The position numbers and the translations under genes are program-made. From Streptomyces flavidovirens DSM 40150 (GTDB lineage: Bacteria > Actinomycetota > Actinomycetes > Streptomycetales > Streptomycetaceae): a DNA stretch of 64,000 bases. Every line of letters starts with the position of its first letter. The first letter of the stretch is position 1. The DNA lies in NCBI RefSeq assembly GCF_000429085.1, contig NZ_AUBE01000026.1, forward strand, positions 16,729-80,728. The letters are read 5' to 3'. The notes under the pieces were generated by a model. The model was not told the origin of the DNA. It worked only from the letters and a program-made list of their open reading frames with translations, and did not search any database. Positions 51,418 through 59,540 of the stretch are shown piece after piece.

Positions 51418-52992
51418 TCAGACGTTCCATCCCTTCTCGGCCTCGGGCCCGTTGCGCGGGTCCTCGTGGCGGGCGATGTCCTGCTCGTGGGCCTGGCGGA
51501 ACAGCGGGCCCATGTCCTCAGCGACCGCGACCGCACTCATCACCGCGCCGAAAATGTCGTTGAACCCGTCCGCGACTTCCTTCTCCAGCGGGAACTCCGA
51601 GTCGGCCCGCTCGGCAAGGATCTTCATCACGTTCGCCACGCTGGTCAGCGCCGCAGGGAGCCCTTCGACCATGGCCAGGATCTCCATGGCGTTGTCCGGC
51701 TCGTACTGCTGAGCTGCGGACTCCATCTCGGCTGCCTGCTCTTCAAAGTTGAACCCGGACACGCTCTCTCCCTCACTCGTGGTGGGTGCTGCAGGCGTCG
51801 CGCCCTCCGGGCGCTGCGCCGTGTCGCTGATCTGCTCGCTGTCGTCGACCGCTTCCGCGTCGGCGGCGGCCTCTTCGTTCTCCTGAACCGCGCGGATCTC
51901 TTCGTCCCGCCCACCCCGCTGCTCAGTCGCGCTCCGCATCAGCCGCGCGTACAGGCGGCGGCCCGGGTGCATCAGCCACGCCCAACCGAGCTTCCGGCCA
52001 AGCGGAGTGGTGAGCATGCCGACGATGCCGAGCGCCCCGGCGAGCAGCGCCGCCAGCAGGCGGCGGCCCTGGAACCGGGCCGCCGATCGCCGCAGCGCCT
52101 TGCGCGCCTTCTTGCGGGCCGGGGCTTTGCGTACCGCCGCGCGCTGCTGTCCGACCTGCCCGGCCGCCCGCTGGTCACGAGCCGCCCGCGCCCGGTCGGT
52201 CGCGCCGCTGCGCGCCTTGCTCGCCTTGCTCAGCCCCTTCGCCGCGATGCGGCCCACAGGGCCCTTGCGGACCAAGGACGCGGTACGGGCCTGCGTCTTG
52301 GCAGCGCGGCGGGCATCGGCCGCTGAACGACGGGCGCCGGTCGTCTCAGCGCGGCGTGCGGCCCGCGACGGCGACGCCTGCCGCTGCGCTTCCCGCAGCG
52401 CCTTGACCTGCCCCGCCCGCCCCCGGCCTTTGCTTGCCGCAGGTGCTGAACCCACACCGGCAGCCCGCGCCCGGGCTTGTCCCGGACCACGGTTCAGCCC
52501 GCCCGCCTTGCCAGCCAGCGACGAACCGGCCGACTTTCGGGCGGCGTTGCTTCGACCGCGCCCCGTGGTGGCCTTAGTGGTGCCGGCGCTCCCGTTACGG
52601 GACTGCGTCGGCACCCGCCCCGCGCCGGAACGGAGGCTGCGGCCACTCGCTGTTGCCCCGGCCGCCTTCAGCTTGCCGGTACGGGCAGCGCGGCCAGTCG
52701 TGGTCGCCTTGCCCCGCTGGTCACGGCGGTTGCGGGTGGCGGCCACCGTGCCGAGAACTACTGCGCCGGTGGCGGCGACGGCGAGCGCGACCGGTCCGCC
52801 AACCAGCGCGGCAGCACCGAGCAGTGACGCCGTGGTGTTCGTGCCGGTCACCGCGAGGGGGACGACCGGCCACCCTCCCGGCGTGTGGTCCACCTCGGCG
52901 GCCGGGGTGGGCTTGGCCTGCTCGGGCGGGGGCGGTGTGGTGTCCGGCGGGGCTTCGGGGCCCGCTACCGGGGTGATGGTGGTGTCGGTCAT
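51418..52992 (-). CDS. SpdB-like Ala/Arg-rich membrane protein next to traB
   Basis: A 524-residue protein with a Pro-rich N-terminus, a membrane hairpin (about residues 52-88), a very basic Ala/Arg/Lys-rich stretch (about 90-320), a second hydrophobic segment (LLAALLAGALGIVGMLTTPLG) and an acidic helical C-terminus. The basic region suggests DNA contact. The gene directly precedes traB with a 2-base gap, as spreading genes do in AICEs and Streptomyces plasmids. Its precise role is inferred from location and composition. Confidence 0.72.
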   Translation of the reverse strand: MTDTTITPVAGPEAPPDTTPPPPEQAKPTPAAEVDHTPGGWPVVPLAVTGTNTTASLLGAAALVGGPVALAVAATGAVVLGTVAATRNRRDQRGKATTTGRAARTGKLKAAGATASGRSLRSGAGRVPTQSRNGSAGTTKATTGRGRSNAARKSAGSSLAGKAGGLNRGPGQARARAAGVGSAPAASKGRGRAGQVKALREAQRQASPSRAARRAETTGARRSAADARRAAKTQARTASLVRKGPVGRIAAKGLSKASKARSGATDRARAARDQRAAGQVGQQRAAVRKAPARKKARKALRRSAARFQGRRLLAALLAGALGIVGMLTTPLGRKLGWAWLMHPGRRLYARLMRSATEQRGGRDEEIRAVQENEEAAADAEAVDDSEQISDTAQRPEGATPAAPTTSEGESVSGFNFEEQAAEMESAAQQYEPDNAMEILAMVEGLPAALTSVANVMKILAERADSEFPLEKEVADGFNDIFGAVMSAVAVAEDMGPLFRQAHEQDIARHEDPRNGPEAEKGWNV

Positions 52993-53019
52993 GCTGGGTG
53001 CACTCCTTTGCTGGAGTAG

Positions 53020-53058
53020 GGGCCCGGCCGGCATCTGTGGTGGAGAAGGGCCGGGCCC
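53020..53058. terminator. Hairpin upstream of the SpdB-like gene
   Basis: Perfect 10-bp arms GGGCCCGGCC / GGCCGGGCCC with a 19-base loop in the 75-base spacer; it could set the ratio of upstream to tra transcription. Confidence 0.7.
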
Positions 53059-53067
53059 TGCGGAATT

Positions 53068-53445
53068 TCAGGCAGCGCGCTGTTCCTCGTGGTGGATGCA
53101 GGTGCCGCACATGCCGTGCGAGCGCGGGATTCGATACCCCACGTCACACCGGCAGTTGGGGCAGATCTGCTGCGCGGCGTTCGCCTTCGCCAGAGCCGCA
53201 CGGCGGGCCGGTGTCATCGGCCGCACCGGCAAAGCCCGGTCGATCCGGTACAGGTAGGCGGTCAGCGGCCCGCGCCGACGGCGCGGGCGCAAGAGTTGCG
53301 CGGCGACCGGCTGCCCACCGGGCCGCAGCCCGGCGGCACGCAGCTGCCGGTAGGTGGCGTAGCCCTCGGGGGCGAGCTTCCAGGGGAACGTGGGGATGCC
53401 GTGCCGCTCGCCGGTCGGGTCGTAAAGGTCGCGGCGGCCGGGCAT
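53068..53445 (-). CDS. Zinc-ribbon protein of the RRQRL type
   Basis: A 125-residue protein. A basic centre (LLRPRRRRGPL) is followed by a zinc ribbon CPNCRCDVG...CGTC near the C-terminus. Small proteins of this kind occur regularly in Streptomyces mobile elements and are annotated as RRQRL motif-containing zinc-binding proteins. The ATG at 53445 overlaps the stop of the next gene upstream (ATGA). It is in the long transfer operon. Confidence 0.75.
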   Translation of the reverse strand: MPGRRDLYDPTGERHGIPTFPWKLAPEGYATYRQLRAAGLRPGGQPVAAQLLRPRRRRGPLTAYLYRIDRALPVRPMTPARRAALAKANAAQQICPNCRCDVGYRIPRSHGMCGTCIHHEEQRAA

Positions 53446-53684
53446 CAGGTCAGCCGGTGGTACGCGGCCCGGCAGGACCCCGCGTGAGCGTTGGCCTGCT
53501 CTCGCGTGAAGGCGAGGATGTCCAACACGGGGCGCTCCGAGTGGTCGCCGCAGCCATGGCAGTCCCAGCGCGAGCCGTCCCCGTAGGTCTTGCCGGTGAT
53601 GTCGACGGCGGCGCCGACCATGTTGTGCAGCCGGATCAGGAGGTCGTCCGGCTCAACGGGTGCGGTGTTCGGGGAGAGCTTCAC
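53445..53684 (-). CDS. Small Cys/His protein of the transfer operon
   Basis: A 79-residue protein with WDCHGCGDHSERP and a later CRAAYH, which may bind zinc. LLIRLHNMVGAAVDITG is the helical N-terminal part. Unrecognised beyond its place in the operon; its stop overlaps the next start and its own start overlaps the DUF2637 stop. Confidence 0.75.
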   Translation of the reverse strand: MKLSPNTAPVEPDDLLIRLHNMVGAAVDITGKTYGDGSRWDCHGCGDHSERPVLDILAFTREQANAHAGSCRAAYHRLT

Positions 53685-54691
53685 GAAGTGGCTCCTTCCA
53701 GAGCACGCGGGCCGGTCGGCGCGCTGTCACGCAGCTCCTGGTAGCGGCTGGAAACCCAACCGATCGACCAGCCGCACAGGTCGGCCGCAGCCCGCACCGG
53801 CAGTCCTTCACCGAACGCGGCGTGCACCACCTTGCGTGCGTGATCCTCAGGCAGCTTCTCCGTCGCAGGGCCGTTCACGAGCAGCGCGGCGCGTTCACGC
53901 TCCGCCCGCTCCTGACGCTCACGCTGTTCACGACGAGCGGCGGCTTCCCGCTCCCGCCGCTCCCTCTCACGCCGTTCAGCGGCCTCGCGTTCAAGGCGTT
54001 CACGCTCACGCTGCTGCTGTTCACGCTCACGCTCACCGCGTTCACGAGCCTCCCTCTCCGCCCGCTCCCGAGCCTCGGCACGCTCGTACTCCTCACGCCG
54101 CGCCCGCTCCTCGCGCTCAGCTTGCTCACGAGCCAGACGCGCCTCATGGTCACGCTGTTCACGCGCCAACATGGCCGCATGTTCACGCTCCTCGCGGGCC
54201 CGCTTCTCGACCGCCTCACGCCGCTCCACGGCAGCCCGCTCGCGAACCTCCCGCTCCTCGCGCCGCTGGGCTTCGAGAGCCGTCACGGCTGCGGTGATGG
54301 CCCGCCGGTAGGCCAGGCCGGCCTCCGCCGTCACGATCAGCAGCAGCGGCGCGACGGAGTGGACGGCCACACCGACCACGTCTTTCTTCAACGCGGAGTC
54401 GGCAACGTTCAGGGCCACCGTCATGCAGCCGGTCATCCACCGCAGCACGACCGGCCACCGCCCGCCATGTCCGCCCAAGCGCGCGAGCACGGAGTCGAGG
54501 CGGACCACGATGACCACCGCGGCGTCAACCACCAGCGGCAGAATCGGCGCGGTCCAGTCCCACTCATTGGGAGTGTGCCGGGCCGCGAGCGGAGTGACCG
54601 TGAGGATCGAGTAGAGCATCGCCCCACCGACGATCATCCACGTGCCGACCGACAGAGCGCGCTCGGCTGAACGGATCTGAACACTGTTCAT
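53681..54691 (-). CDS. DUF2637-type membrane protein with long coiled coil and HTH
   Basis: A 336-residue protein. Four membrane segments lie at about residues 18-128 (including WMIVGGAMLYSILTVTP and PILPLVVDAAVVIVV), typical of the DUF2637 family. About 155 residues of unbroken Glu/Arg-rich coiled coil follow (EQQQRERERLEREAAERRE type), then a C-terminal helix-turn-helix (VRAAADLCGWSIGWVSSRY) near residues 290-336. The layout suggests a membrane-tethered DNA or plasmid positioning factor (inference). ATG 54691 overlaps the next stop. DUF2637 genes are common in actinomycete mobile elements. Confidence 0.82.
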   Translation of the reverse strand: MNSVQIRSAERALSVGTWMIVGGAMLYSILTVTPLAARHTPNEWDWTAPILPLVVDAAVVIVVRLDSVLARLGGHGGRWPVVLRWMTGCMTVALNVADSALKKDVVGVAVHSVAPLLLIVTAEAGLAYRRAITAAVTALEAQRREEREVRERAAVERREAVEKRAREEREHAAMLAREQRDHEARLAREQAEREERARREEYERAEARERAEREARERGEREREQQQRERERLEREAAERRERERREREAAARREQRERQERAERERAALLVNGPATEKLPEDHARKVVHAAFGEGLPVRAAADLCGWSIGWVSSRYQELRDSAPTGPRALEGATS

Positions 54692-54975
54692 CCCGCCGCC
54701 TCCCCCACCGTGATTGAGGCGATCAGCCGGACCGGAGAGGCAGCGTCGTCGACCGTGTCGCTGGTCTCGGTCCACTCCCACTCCGTGCCGTCCGTGAACG
54801 TGTAGCCGAGAGCGTTCAGCGCTCGTGAACGCTCCGCCACGGTCGGCACCGCAGCACCGTGACCGAAGTCGTGCTCAGGCCACGGCGCCGCCCGTACACC
54901 GAGCAGCGCCACGTACAGGCGCCAGCACCCCGTCGTCTGGCTGACGGTCATCTGGGCCGTGAACGTCGCAGCCAT
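54688..54975 (-). CDS. Small conserved element protein (DUF6303-like)
   Basis: A 95-residue protein with FTAQMTVSQTTGCWRLYVAL, WPEHDF and the ending EWEWTE...SPVRLIASI. It looks like a two-layer beta/alpha domain with no catalytic residues. I associate it with DUF6303 proteins in Streptomyces elements, without a check. The ATG at 54975 overlaps the upstream stop, and the start at 54978 would be TTG. Confidence 0.68.
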   Translation of the reverse strand: MAATFTAQMTVSQTTGCWRLYVALLGVRAAPWPEHDFGHGAAVPTVAERSRALNALGYTFTDGTEWEWTETSDTVDDAASPVRLIASITVGEAAG

Positions 54976-55238
54976 CAAGCCACCTCCGGTGTACCCGCAG
55001 CGGCCCGGTTGGCCAGTGCCCGGCGGGTCGCCAGCACCCGCCGGCGCGCCCGCCTGATACGCCGCACGTCCAGCTGCGACGGCTCCCGGTCAAGCGTCAC
55101 GATCTGTGCGTCCAGCAGCTCCAGTTCCGCCTTGATGACGGGCATTTCCCGCTCGATCGCGTCCAGCTCAGCAGCCGTCGGCTCGCAGTCGAACAGGTCG
55201 GCGGTAACAACCGCCTGAACAGCACCGATGTGCCTCAT
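54975..55238 (-). CDS. Small helical element protein (DUF6284-like)
   Basis: An 87-residue protein with a coiled, charged body: EPTAAELDAIEREMPVIKAEL, then LLDAQIVTLDREPS and RRIRRARRRVLATRRALANRAA. It fits the DUF6284 pattern of small AICE proteins, recalled without a check. It is the first gene of the long minus-strand operon; ATG 55238 has the GAGGAACACGACTC leader. A perfect hairpin lies 37 bases upstream. Confidence 0.7.
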   Translation of the reverse strand: MRHIGAVQAVVTADLFDCEPTAAELDAIEREMPVIKAELELLDAQIVTLDREPSQLDVRRIRRARRRVLATRRALANRAAAGTPEVA

Positions 55239-55274
55239 GAGTCGTGTTCCTCTCGCATAGGAACGGCTCAAACA

Positions 55275-55304
55275 GCGGCCCCGGTGTTCCAGCACCGGGG
55301 CCGC
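55275..55304. terminator. Leader hairpin (possible attenuator) before the transfer operon
   Basis: Perfect 12-bp arms GCGGCCCCGGTG / CACCGGGGCCGC around a 6-base loop (TTCCAG), 37 bases ahead of the first gene of the operon. Its location in the leader suggests attenuation or insulation from outside transcription. Confidence 0.7.
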
Positions 55305-55599
55305 ACGCCGTTTGATGAGTCAGTGGGGGCGAACGCTCGAATCTCCTACTCGCACGGCGCCGCTCGGTCCGGGGAGTTCCGAAATCCCGGAAGTCGTCGC
55401 AGGTACAAGGTGTGCCGTGCGGTTCTTTTGAGTCGGTGGCGTGTCCCCCTACGGGGTGTGGGACCCGGTTGTGACGCGGGTCCGGTCTCGGCCGACTGGT
55501 CTCCACTCGCCCTCGGCCGGTGCGGTCACGGCCGTGTCGCTGCGGTGGATCACGCTGTGCAGTTGTGGAGCAAACCCTTTCGGGCATGGAGGTGACTCA

Positions 55600-55706
55600 C
55601 AAGTATTGGTGGTCTTGTACCAACAACTTGATGCCTAGGAGTCTGCCCATGGGTCTTGGGGGCGTCAAGCACTTTGGCGTACATTGTTGGAACAAGTCAG
55701 CCAACA
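55600..55706. promoter_or_regulatory. Candidate operators of the KorSA-like repressor
   Basis: Two inverted repeats flank the likely promoter. The first has arms CAAGTATTGGT (55600-55610) and ACCAACAACTTG (55619-55630), centred on GGTCTTGTACC. The second has TGTTGG (55685-55690) and CCAACA (55701-55706) just before the GTG start. GntR/HutC proteins often bind such GGT...ACC dyads. Assignment is inferred. Confidence 0.55.
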
Positions 55707-55721
55707 CCATGGAGGCACCCA

Positions 55722-56483
55722 GTGGGCGAGCAGACGCCGAGGTACCACCGGATCGCCGATGATCTGCGCGGGCAGATCGAACGAGGCGAACTCGCCCCCG
55801 GTCAGCAGCTCTTGACCGAGTTCGAGTTGATGGAGCAGTACGCAGTCAGTCGGAACACGGTGCGGCTGGCCCTTCGTCGACTGACCGACGAGGGATTGAT
55901 CATTGCTGGTCAGGGTCGCGGTAGCTTCGTGCGCAAGCAGCTCACGCCGGCCGTTTGGGACTGGTCGGTCTTGGAGTCCCGCTCGCGTCATCGGTCCGAC
56001 GCCAACGGTGATCAGTGGGCCAGCGTCGTAGCTGAGAGCGGTCGGGAGCCCCGGCAAGAGGTGAAGGTGACGATCCGTCGCCCTTCGGCTGAGATCGCCC
56101 GTCAGCTACAACTCGATCCCGAGACAGCATTGACGGTCGTACGGGAGCGTGTGCGGATAGTGGATCAGGACCCCTACGCTCTGGCTGACTCCTACTTCCC
56201 GGAAGAGCTAGTCCGTGGAACCGCGCTGATGTTGCCCGAGGATGTCGCCGCCCCTGGTGGCGTGCTGGCCAGCATTGGGCTGATCCAAGTGCGCTACCAA
56301 GACGAGATCACGGTTCGGATGCCCACACGCGGGGAGTCCGAGAAGCTGGGTTTGCCTGCGGCGACGCCCGTAGCGGTCCACATGCGGACCGGTTACGACA
56401 AGGGTGACCGCCCTTTGCGAGTCATGATCACGATCCTGCCTGGGGATCGCCACGTCATCCGCTACGACGTGTCGGCCGAGTAA
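55722..56483 (+). CDS. korSA: GntR/HutC-type transcriptional repressor (KorSA-like)
   Basis: A 253-residue repressor. The N-terminal winged helix (about residues 5-75) contains RYHRIADDLRGQIERGELAP and QYAVSRNTVRLALRRLTDEG. A UTRA ligand-binding domain follows (about 95-250). KorSA of pSAM2 has this architecture and silences transfer genes until mating. Start at GTG 55722 with GGAGGCACCCA upstream; the open frame from 55656 would extend into the operator DNA. Its 3' end overlaps the GGCT gene (TAATG). Confidence 0.83.
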   Translation: MGEQTPRYHRIADDLRGQIERGELAPGQQLLTEFELMEQYAVSRNTVRLALRRLTDEGLIIAGQGRGSFVRKQLTPAVWDWSVLESRSRHRSDANGDQWASVVAESGREPRQEVKVTIRRPSAEIARQLQLDPETALTVVRERVRIVDQDPYALADSYFPEELVRGTALMLPEDVAAPGGVLASIGLIQVRYQDEITVRMPTRGESEKLGLPAATPVAVHMRTGYDKGDRPLRVMITILPGDRHVIRYDVSAE

Positions 56484-57184
56484 TGGCCGTTCGCGCACCA
56501 TCCATGGGGTACCAGGAAGCAATGGTCAGCACACGCGTCGTCGACAAGGCGCAGTTCGAAGGCGCTATGCCGCATCAGGTCTGGTACACGTCCTACGGAT
56601 CGAACATGCATCTGGACCGCCTGGCGTTCTACATCGCGGGGGGTCGCCCACCGGGAGCGGCTAGAACTTACCCAGGATGCCGAGATAAGCGCGCGCCAGC
56701 CGTCTCTGTGCCGCTAGAGCTGGAAGGAACCCTTTACTTCGCTACGGAATCTCCCGTGTGGACCGGAGGGCGCGCCTTCTACGATCCCGAGGCGAGCGGG
56801 CGCGTCCTCGCGCGTGCCCACCTGGTCACGGCTGAGCAGTTCTCGGACATCGCGGCACAGGAGATGTACCGAGAACCGGGCGTCGATCTCGACTTGCGCG
56901 AGGCTCTCAGCAAAGGCAGAGCCAAGCTCGGGGACGGGCGCTACGAAACGCTCATCTGCCCCGGCACGGTGGATGGCTTGCCAGTGCTCACCTTCACAGC
57001 CCCATGGGGCATGAACGATGTCGATTGGGTCAAGCCCTCCGCTCCCTACGTGCGATACCTGTCAACGGGGCTACTGGAGGCAGGGCCGTGGGATGAAGCC
57101 ACTATCGCGGCCTACGTAGCAGCTTGCCCAGGAGCCGCCGGGCATTGGAGCGCGGGAGAGATCGTCGATCTGATCAGAGGGTGA
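56483..57184 (+). CDS. GGCT-fold (gamma-glutamylcyclotransferase-like) protein
   Basis: A 233-residue protein with YTSYGSNMHLDRL, the substrate loop of the gamma-glutamylcyclotransferase fold, and PGTVDGLPVLTFTAPWG near the end. It is longer than typical GGCT enzymes and its acidic catalytic residue is not certain. Relatives in Streptomyces are sometimes labelled 'histone deacetylase' without support. It overlaps the repressor gene, so the two are co-transcribed. In pSAM2 an immunity gene (pif) serves against repeated transfer; a similar role is possible here but only from position. ATG 56567 is an alternative start. Confidence 0.72.
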   Translation: MAVRAPSMGYQEAMVSTRVVDKAQFEGAMPHQVWYTSYGSNMHLDRLAFYIAGGRPPGAARTYPGCRDKRAPAVSVPLELEGTLYFATESPVWTGGRAFYDPEASGRVLARAHLVTAEQFSDIAAQEMYREPGVDLDLREALSKGRAKLGDGRYETLICPGTVDGLPVLTFTAPWGMNDVDWVKPSAPYVRYLSTGLLEAGPWDEATIAAYVAACPGAAGHWSAGEIVDLIRG

Positions 57185-57551
57185 TGGTTTCGCATGCCCC
57201 CTTGTCGAAGCCCGGTAGAACTGCCCCTACTTCATCAAGGCCCGCGCACAGCGCGGGCGCGCCGCCTCTGCGGCGCGGCCTGCCTCCTGTCTTCGCCCCG
57301 GCTGGCCGCGCCCGGCGGCGCGCTCGGCGGCTGCGGGCATGAAGTGGGAGACACCCTCTATGGCTGGGGCGGTCGGCTCCACGGCTTTAGGCAGCCACTT
57401 TGGGGCGAGCCTCTAAGATCATGGCCCCAACGTCGTGCTTTAACGGGCAGGTCCACAGACTGCCCGACTCGCCATCAGCTTACGGGGCCATGATCACTCG
57501 CCCCAAAGCAGCTCCAGCCCAAAGCCGTTCCACCGCCCTCTTGGATAACCT
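57185..57551. other. Intergenic region between convergent genes with strong secondary structure
   Basis: A 367-base gap. The first part has two GC-rich inverted repeats, GCCCGCGC...GCGCGGGC near 57240-57259 and GCGCCGC...GCGGCGCGG near 57260-57278. The second part is the large nested inverted repeat 57367-57543, listed separately. No frame reads like a gene. Confidence 0.65.
57367..57543. repeat. Large nested inverted repeat (about 177 bases)
   Basis: Perfect nested arm pairs: CTTTGGGGCGAG (57398-57409) with 57497-57508, and GATCATGGCCCC (57417-57428) with 57484-57495. The outer parts GGGCGGTC...CGGCTTT also pair imperfectly with AAAGCCGTTCCACCGCCC at the right end. The centre holds a smaller hairpin CGGGCAG/CTGCCCG (57444-57450, 57460-57466). 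This could be a structured RNA, a long bidirectional terminator or a MITE. Confidence 0.8.
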
Positions 57552-59177
57552 CTATGTAGATTCCGGGTTTCCGGCAGTCAGAGCGCGCTGTTGACTCGTC
57601 GCTTGTTCGTATTCGTCCACCAATAGAGACGAAAATTCTGCGATGGCGTCGACGACCATTGCCCCGACGGGGACGTCAGTGCTACGCCGGACGATCCGAT
57701 GTCCTCGATGTAGAGGATTACGGCATCGCTCCAATGCGTACTCATCAATTACGGACCACTCGCCGTGAACGTTACTACTCGCTGGCGCGAAGATGAGTCG
57801 GTACTCGCGCTCAAGGCCAACCTCAGCCGCCATTTTTCGCATATCCTTGCCCGCGAAGTTTCCACCGAGGTTGATATCTTGGAACTCTTCCAATATATCT
57901 TGATTGACTAGTGATTCCAGATACTCCACATAGGCGATCATGTCCTCATGGGGATCATCCTCGGCAGCCAAGTATTCCTCGAAGTGGAGCTTCAGGAGCT
58001 TGAGGCGCCCCATCCCGTACGCCTTGAAGCGACGGAATATATTGGACTGGGGGTCAGCAGCTGAGAGATACCGGATGATGATCCGCGCCTCCACCACACT
58101 TCTCAGTAGCGGTGCCCCATGCTCCATCGTCCACAACGCCGGGTAGCCGATGTAAACACTGAGGTATCGGAGCACCCGTGCCACAACTCCAGTGAGTACC
58201 TCATAGCGATCGGGGTCGAAGAGGTCAGGGTTAGTGGTGTCAGCGAGCTGCTCGAATCGTTCACGGAGGTCCTTGATGTCATCCGCCATCTCGCGATATG
58301 CGGATTCAATCGAGGCCTTGTCGCCCTCGCTGAGAAGCGGCTTCTCTCGGCGAGCTTCGCGACGCCGACATGGAAAAAGGCTCCAATTGGAACGCCAGAA
58401 AGTTGGCGACCAGGTGGACTCGCCGGAATCTTCGCCACCCTTTTCCGCCATAGCTCCTTCCATTGCGCCAAAGCTAGCGCGAATGAAGGACTCAACCCTG
58501 GAGGTCTCTTCTGGTGTCGTTGCCATCGGGTAACGCACGATGACGTCTCGCCACCCGTCAATAAGTGCAGGCGGCATGGAGATGCGGCGAGCGTGAACGT
58601 ACTGGCGGAACACCGCTGCCTTGACGCGAGTCGCAACAGGGCTCTGTCCGCCCATCGCGGCAGCAATTACCCTCTCAAGCCCGCGCTGGGCCGATTCAGG
58701 GTCGATCCTCATTCCAGCTTCAAGCCGAGGCTGGATAAGCCACCGCCCCGGAGCAGACGGGTACATACCGAGGGCTTGGGCGAATTCTTCGGGAACCATC
58801 GCCTCGTAAATGTTCTGTCGGCGCAGCTCGTCAAGAATTCGTGCGCGGGTTATCTCGGGGATCGCTTCGAAGACCGTCAGTCGGCCGGTGAGAAGCCAGT
58901 GCTCCGGAAACCCTTCACGATCTGGGCCAATGATCTCGTCAATGCGATCCAAGTATTTCACGAGCTTTACCAGGTCGCGAGGTTCACCGCTATCAAGGTG
59001 CCAACACGTCCATAGGAAGTCCGGGAATTGGTCTCGATCCCAGGAGACGGCCCGCAGTTTGTCTCCCACTACAGCAAGAAGCGGCGGTGTCAGCATCTTC
59101 CCCTGCCGCTTGTGATCGGCGAGGCGCGAATGCGACTGAGGGCGACGTTGCGGCTTGCGCTTCCTAGGCTTTGACAC
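57552..59177 (-). CDS. DUF5677-type protein, probable cargo of the AICE
   Basis: A 541-residue soluble protein. A basic N-terminus (SKPRKRKPQRRP) leads to a long helical region; the C-terminal half (about residues 330-510) resembles DUF5677, with LRSVVEARIIIRYLSA and EYRLIFAPASSNVHGEWSVIDEY. The paired Arg and His there recall the HEPN-like pattern, but this is speculative. GC content is lower than in the flanking tra genes and the gene faces the opposite way to the repressor, consistent with recent capture. GTG 59177 has a CGAGGTGT site. A role in defence is possible but not shown. Confidence 0.65.
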   Translation of the reverse strand: MSKPRKRKPQRRPQSHSRLADHKRQGKMLTPPLLAVVGDKLRAVSWDRDQFPDFLWTCWHLDSGEPRDLVKLVKYLDRIDEIIGPDREGFPEHWLLTGRLTVFEAIPEITRARILDELRRQNIYEAMVPEEFAQALGMYPSAPGRWLIQPRLEAGMRIDPESAQRGLERVIAAAMGGQSPVATRVKAAVFRQYVHARRISMPPALIDGWRDVIVRYPMATTPEETSRVESFIRASFGAMEGAMAEKGGEDSGESTWSPTFWRSNWSLFPCRRREARREKPLLSEGDKASIESAYREMADDIKDLRERFEQLADTTNPDLFDPDRYEVLTGVVARVLRYLSVYIGYPALWTMEHGAPLLRSVVEARIIIRYLSAADPQSNIFRRFKAYGMGRLKLLKLHFEEYLAAEDDPHEDMIAYVEYLESLVNQDILEEFQDINLGGNFAGKDMRKMAAEVGLEREYRLIFAPASSNVHGEWSVIDEYALERCRNPLHRGHRIVRRSTDVPVGAMVVDAIAEFSSLLVDEYEQATSQQRALTAGNPEST

Positions 59178-59540
59178 ACCTCGAAGATAGAGACTCGCGG
59201 CACCGGGGGCCACCGACTTCGTTCTCCCGTGGGCGTCGTCCATCGACGGTCAGCAACAGTCGAGGCGTGCGACCTGCAAGTGAGCGCCCTACCTGGCTGC
59301 TGTCTCGGGGCCGTGGAAGGGCGCTGAGCGATGACCAACGTCGACAAGCGCCGACAGCTCATCAGCAGGTCAGAGTGTTGATCGGCAAGGTGCCCGCTGG
59401 TCACGGCGACCGGTGATCAAGCGTGGCTGCTCTTGGAAGCGAGCGTGTGCGGCCGTGCCCTGGCCAGATCGCTCCCTTGTGCGTCCTTCGTGGACGTGTC
59501 ACACAGTTCAGAGGTGGGACGTGGGGGAGGGGAGCACTGC
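59178..59540. other. Divergent gap in the cargo region
   Basis: A 363-base spacer between two divergent genes, so it probably has both promoters. No repeat, RNA or operator recognised; the open frames crossing it show no coding bias. Confidence 0.55.

Larger units (their letters stand above)
55239..55721. other. Divergent control region of the AICE
   Basis: A 483-base gap between the transfer operon (minus) and the repressor gene (plus). It holds a leader hairpin (55275-55304), a low-GC stretch at 55540-55720 likely to include both promoters, and inverted repeats next to the repressor start that look like operators. No gene seen. Confidence 0.65.
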
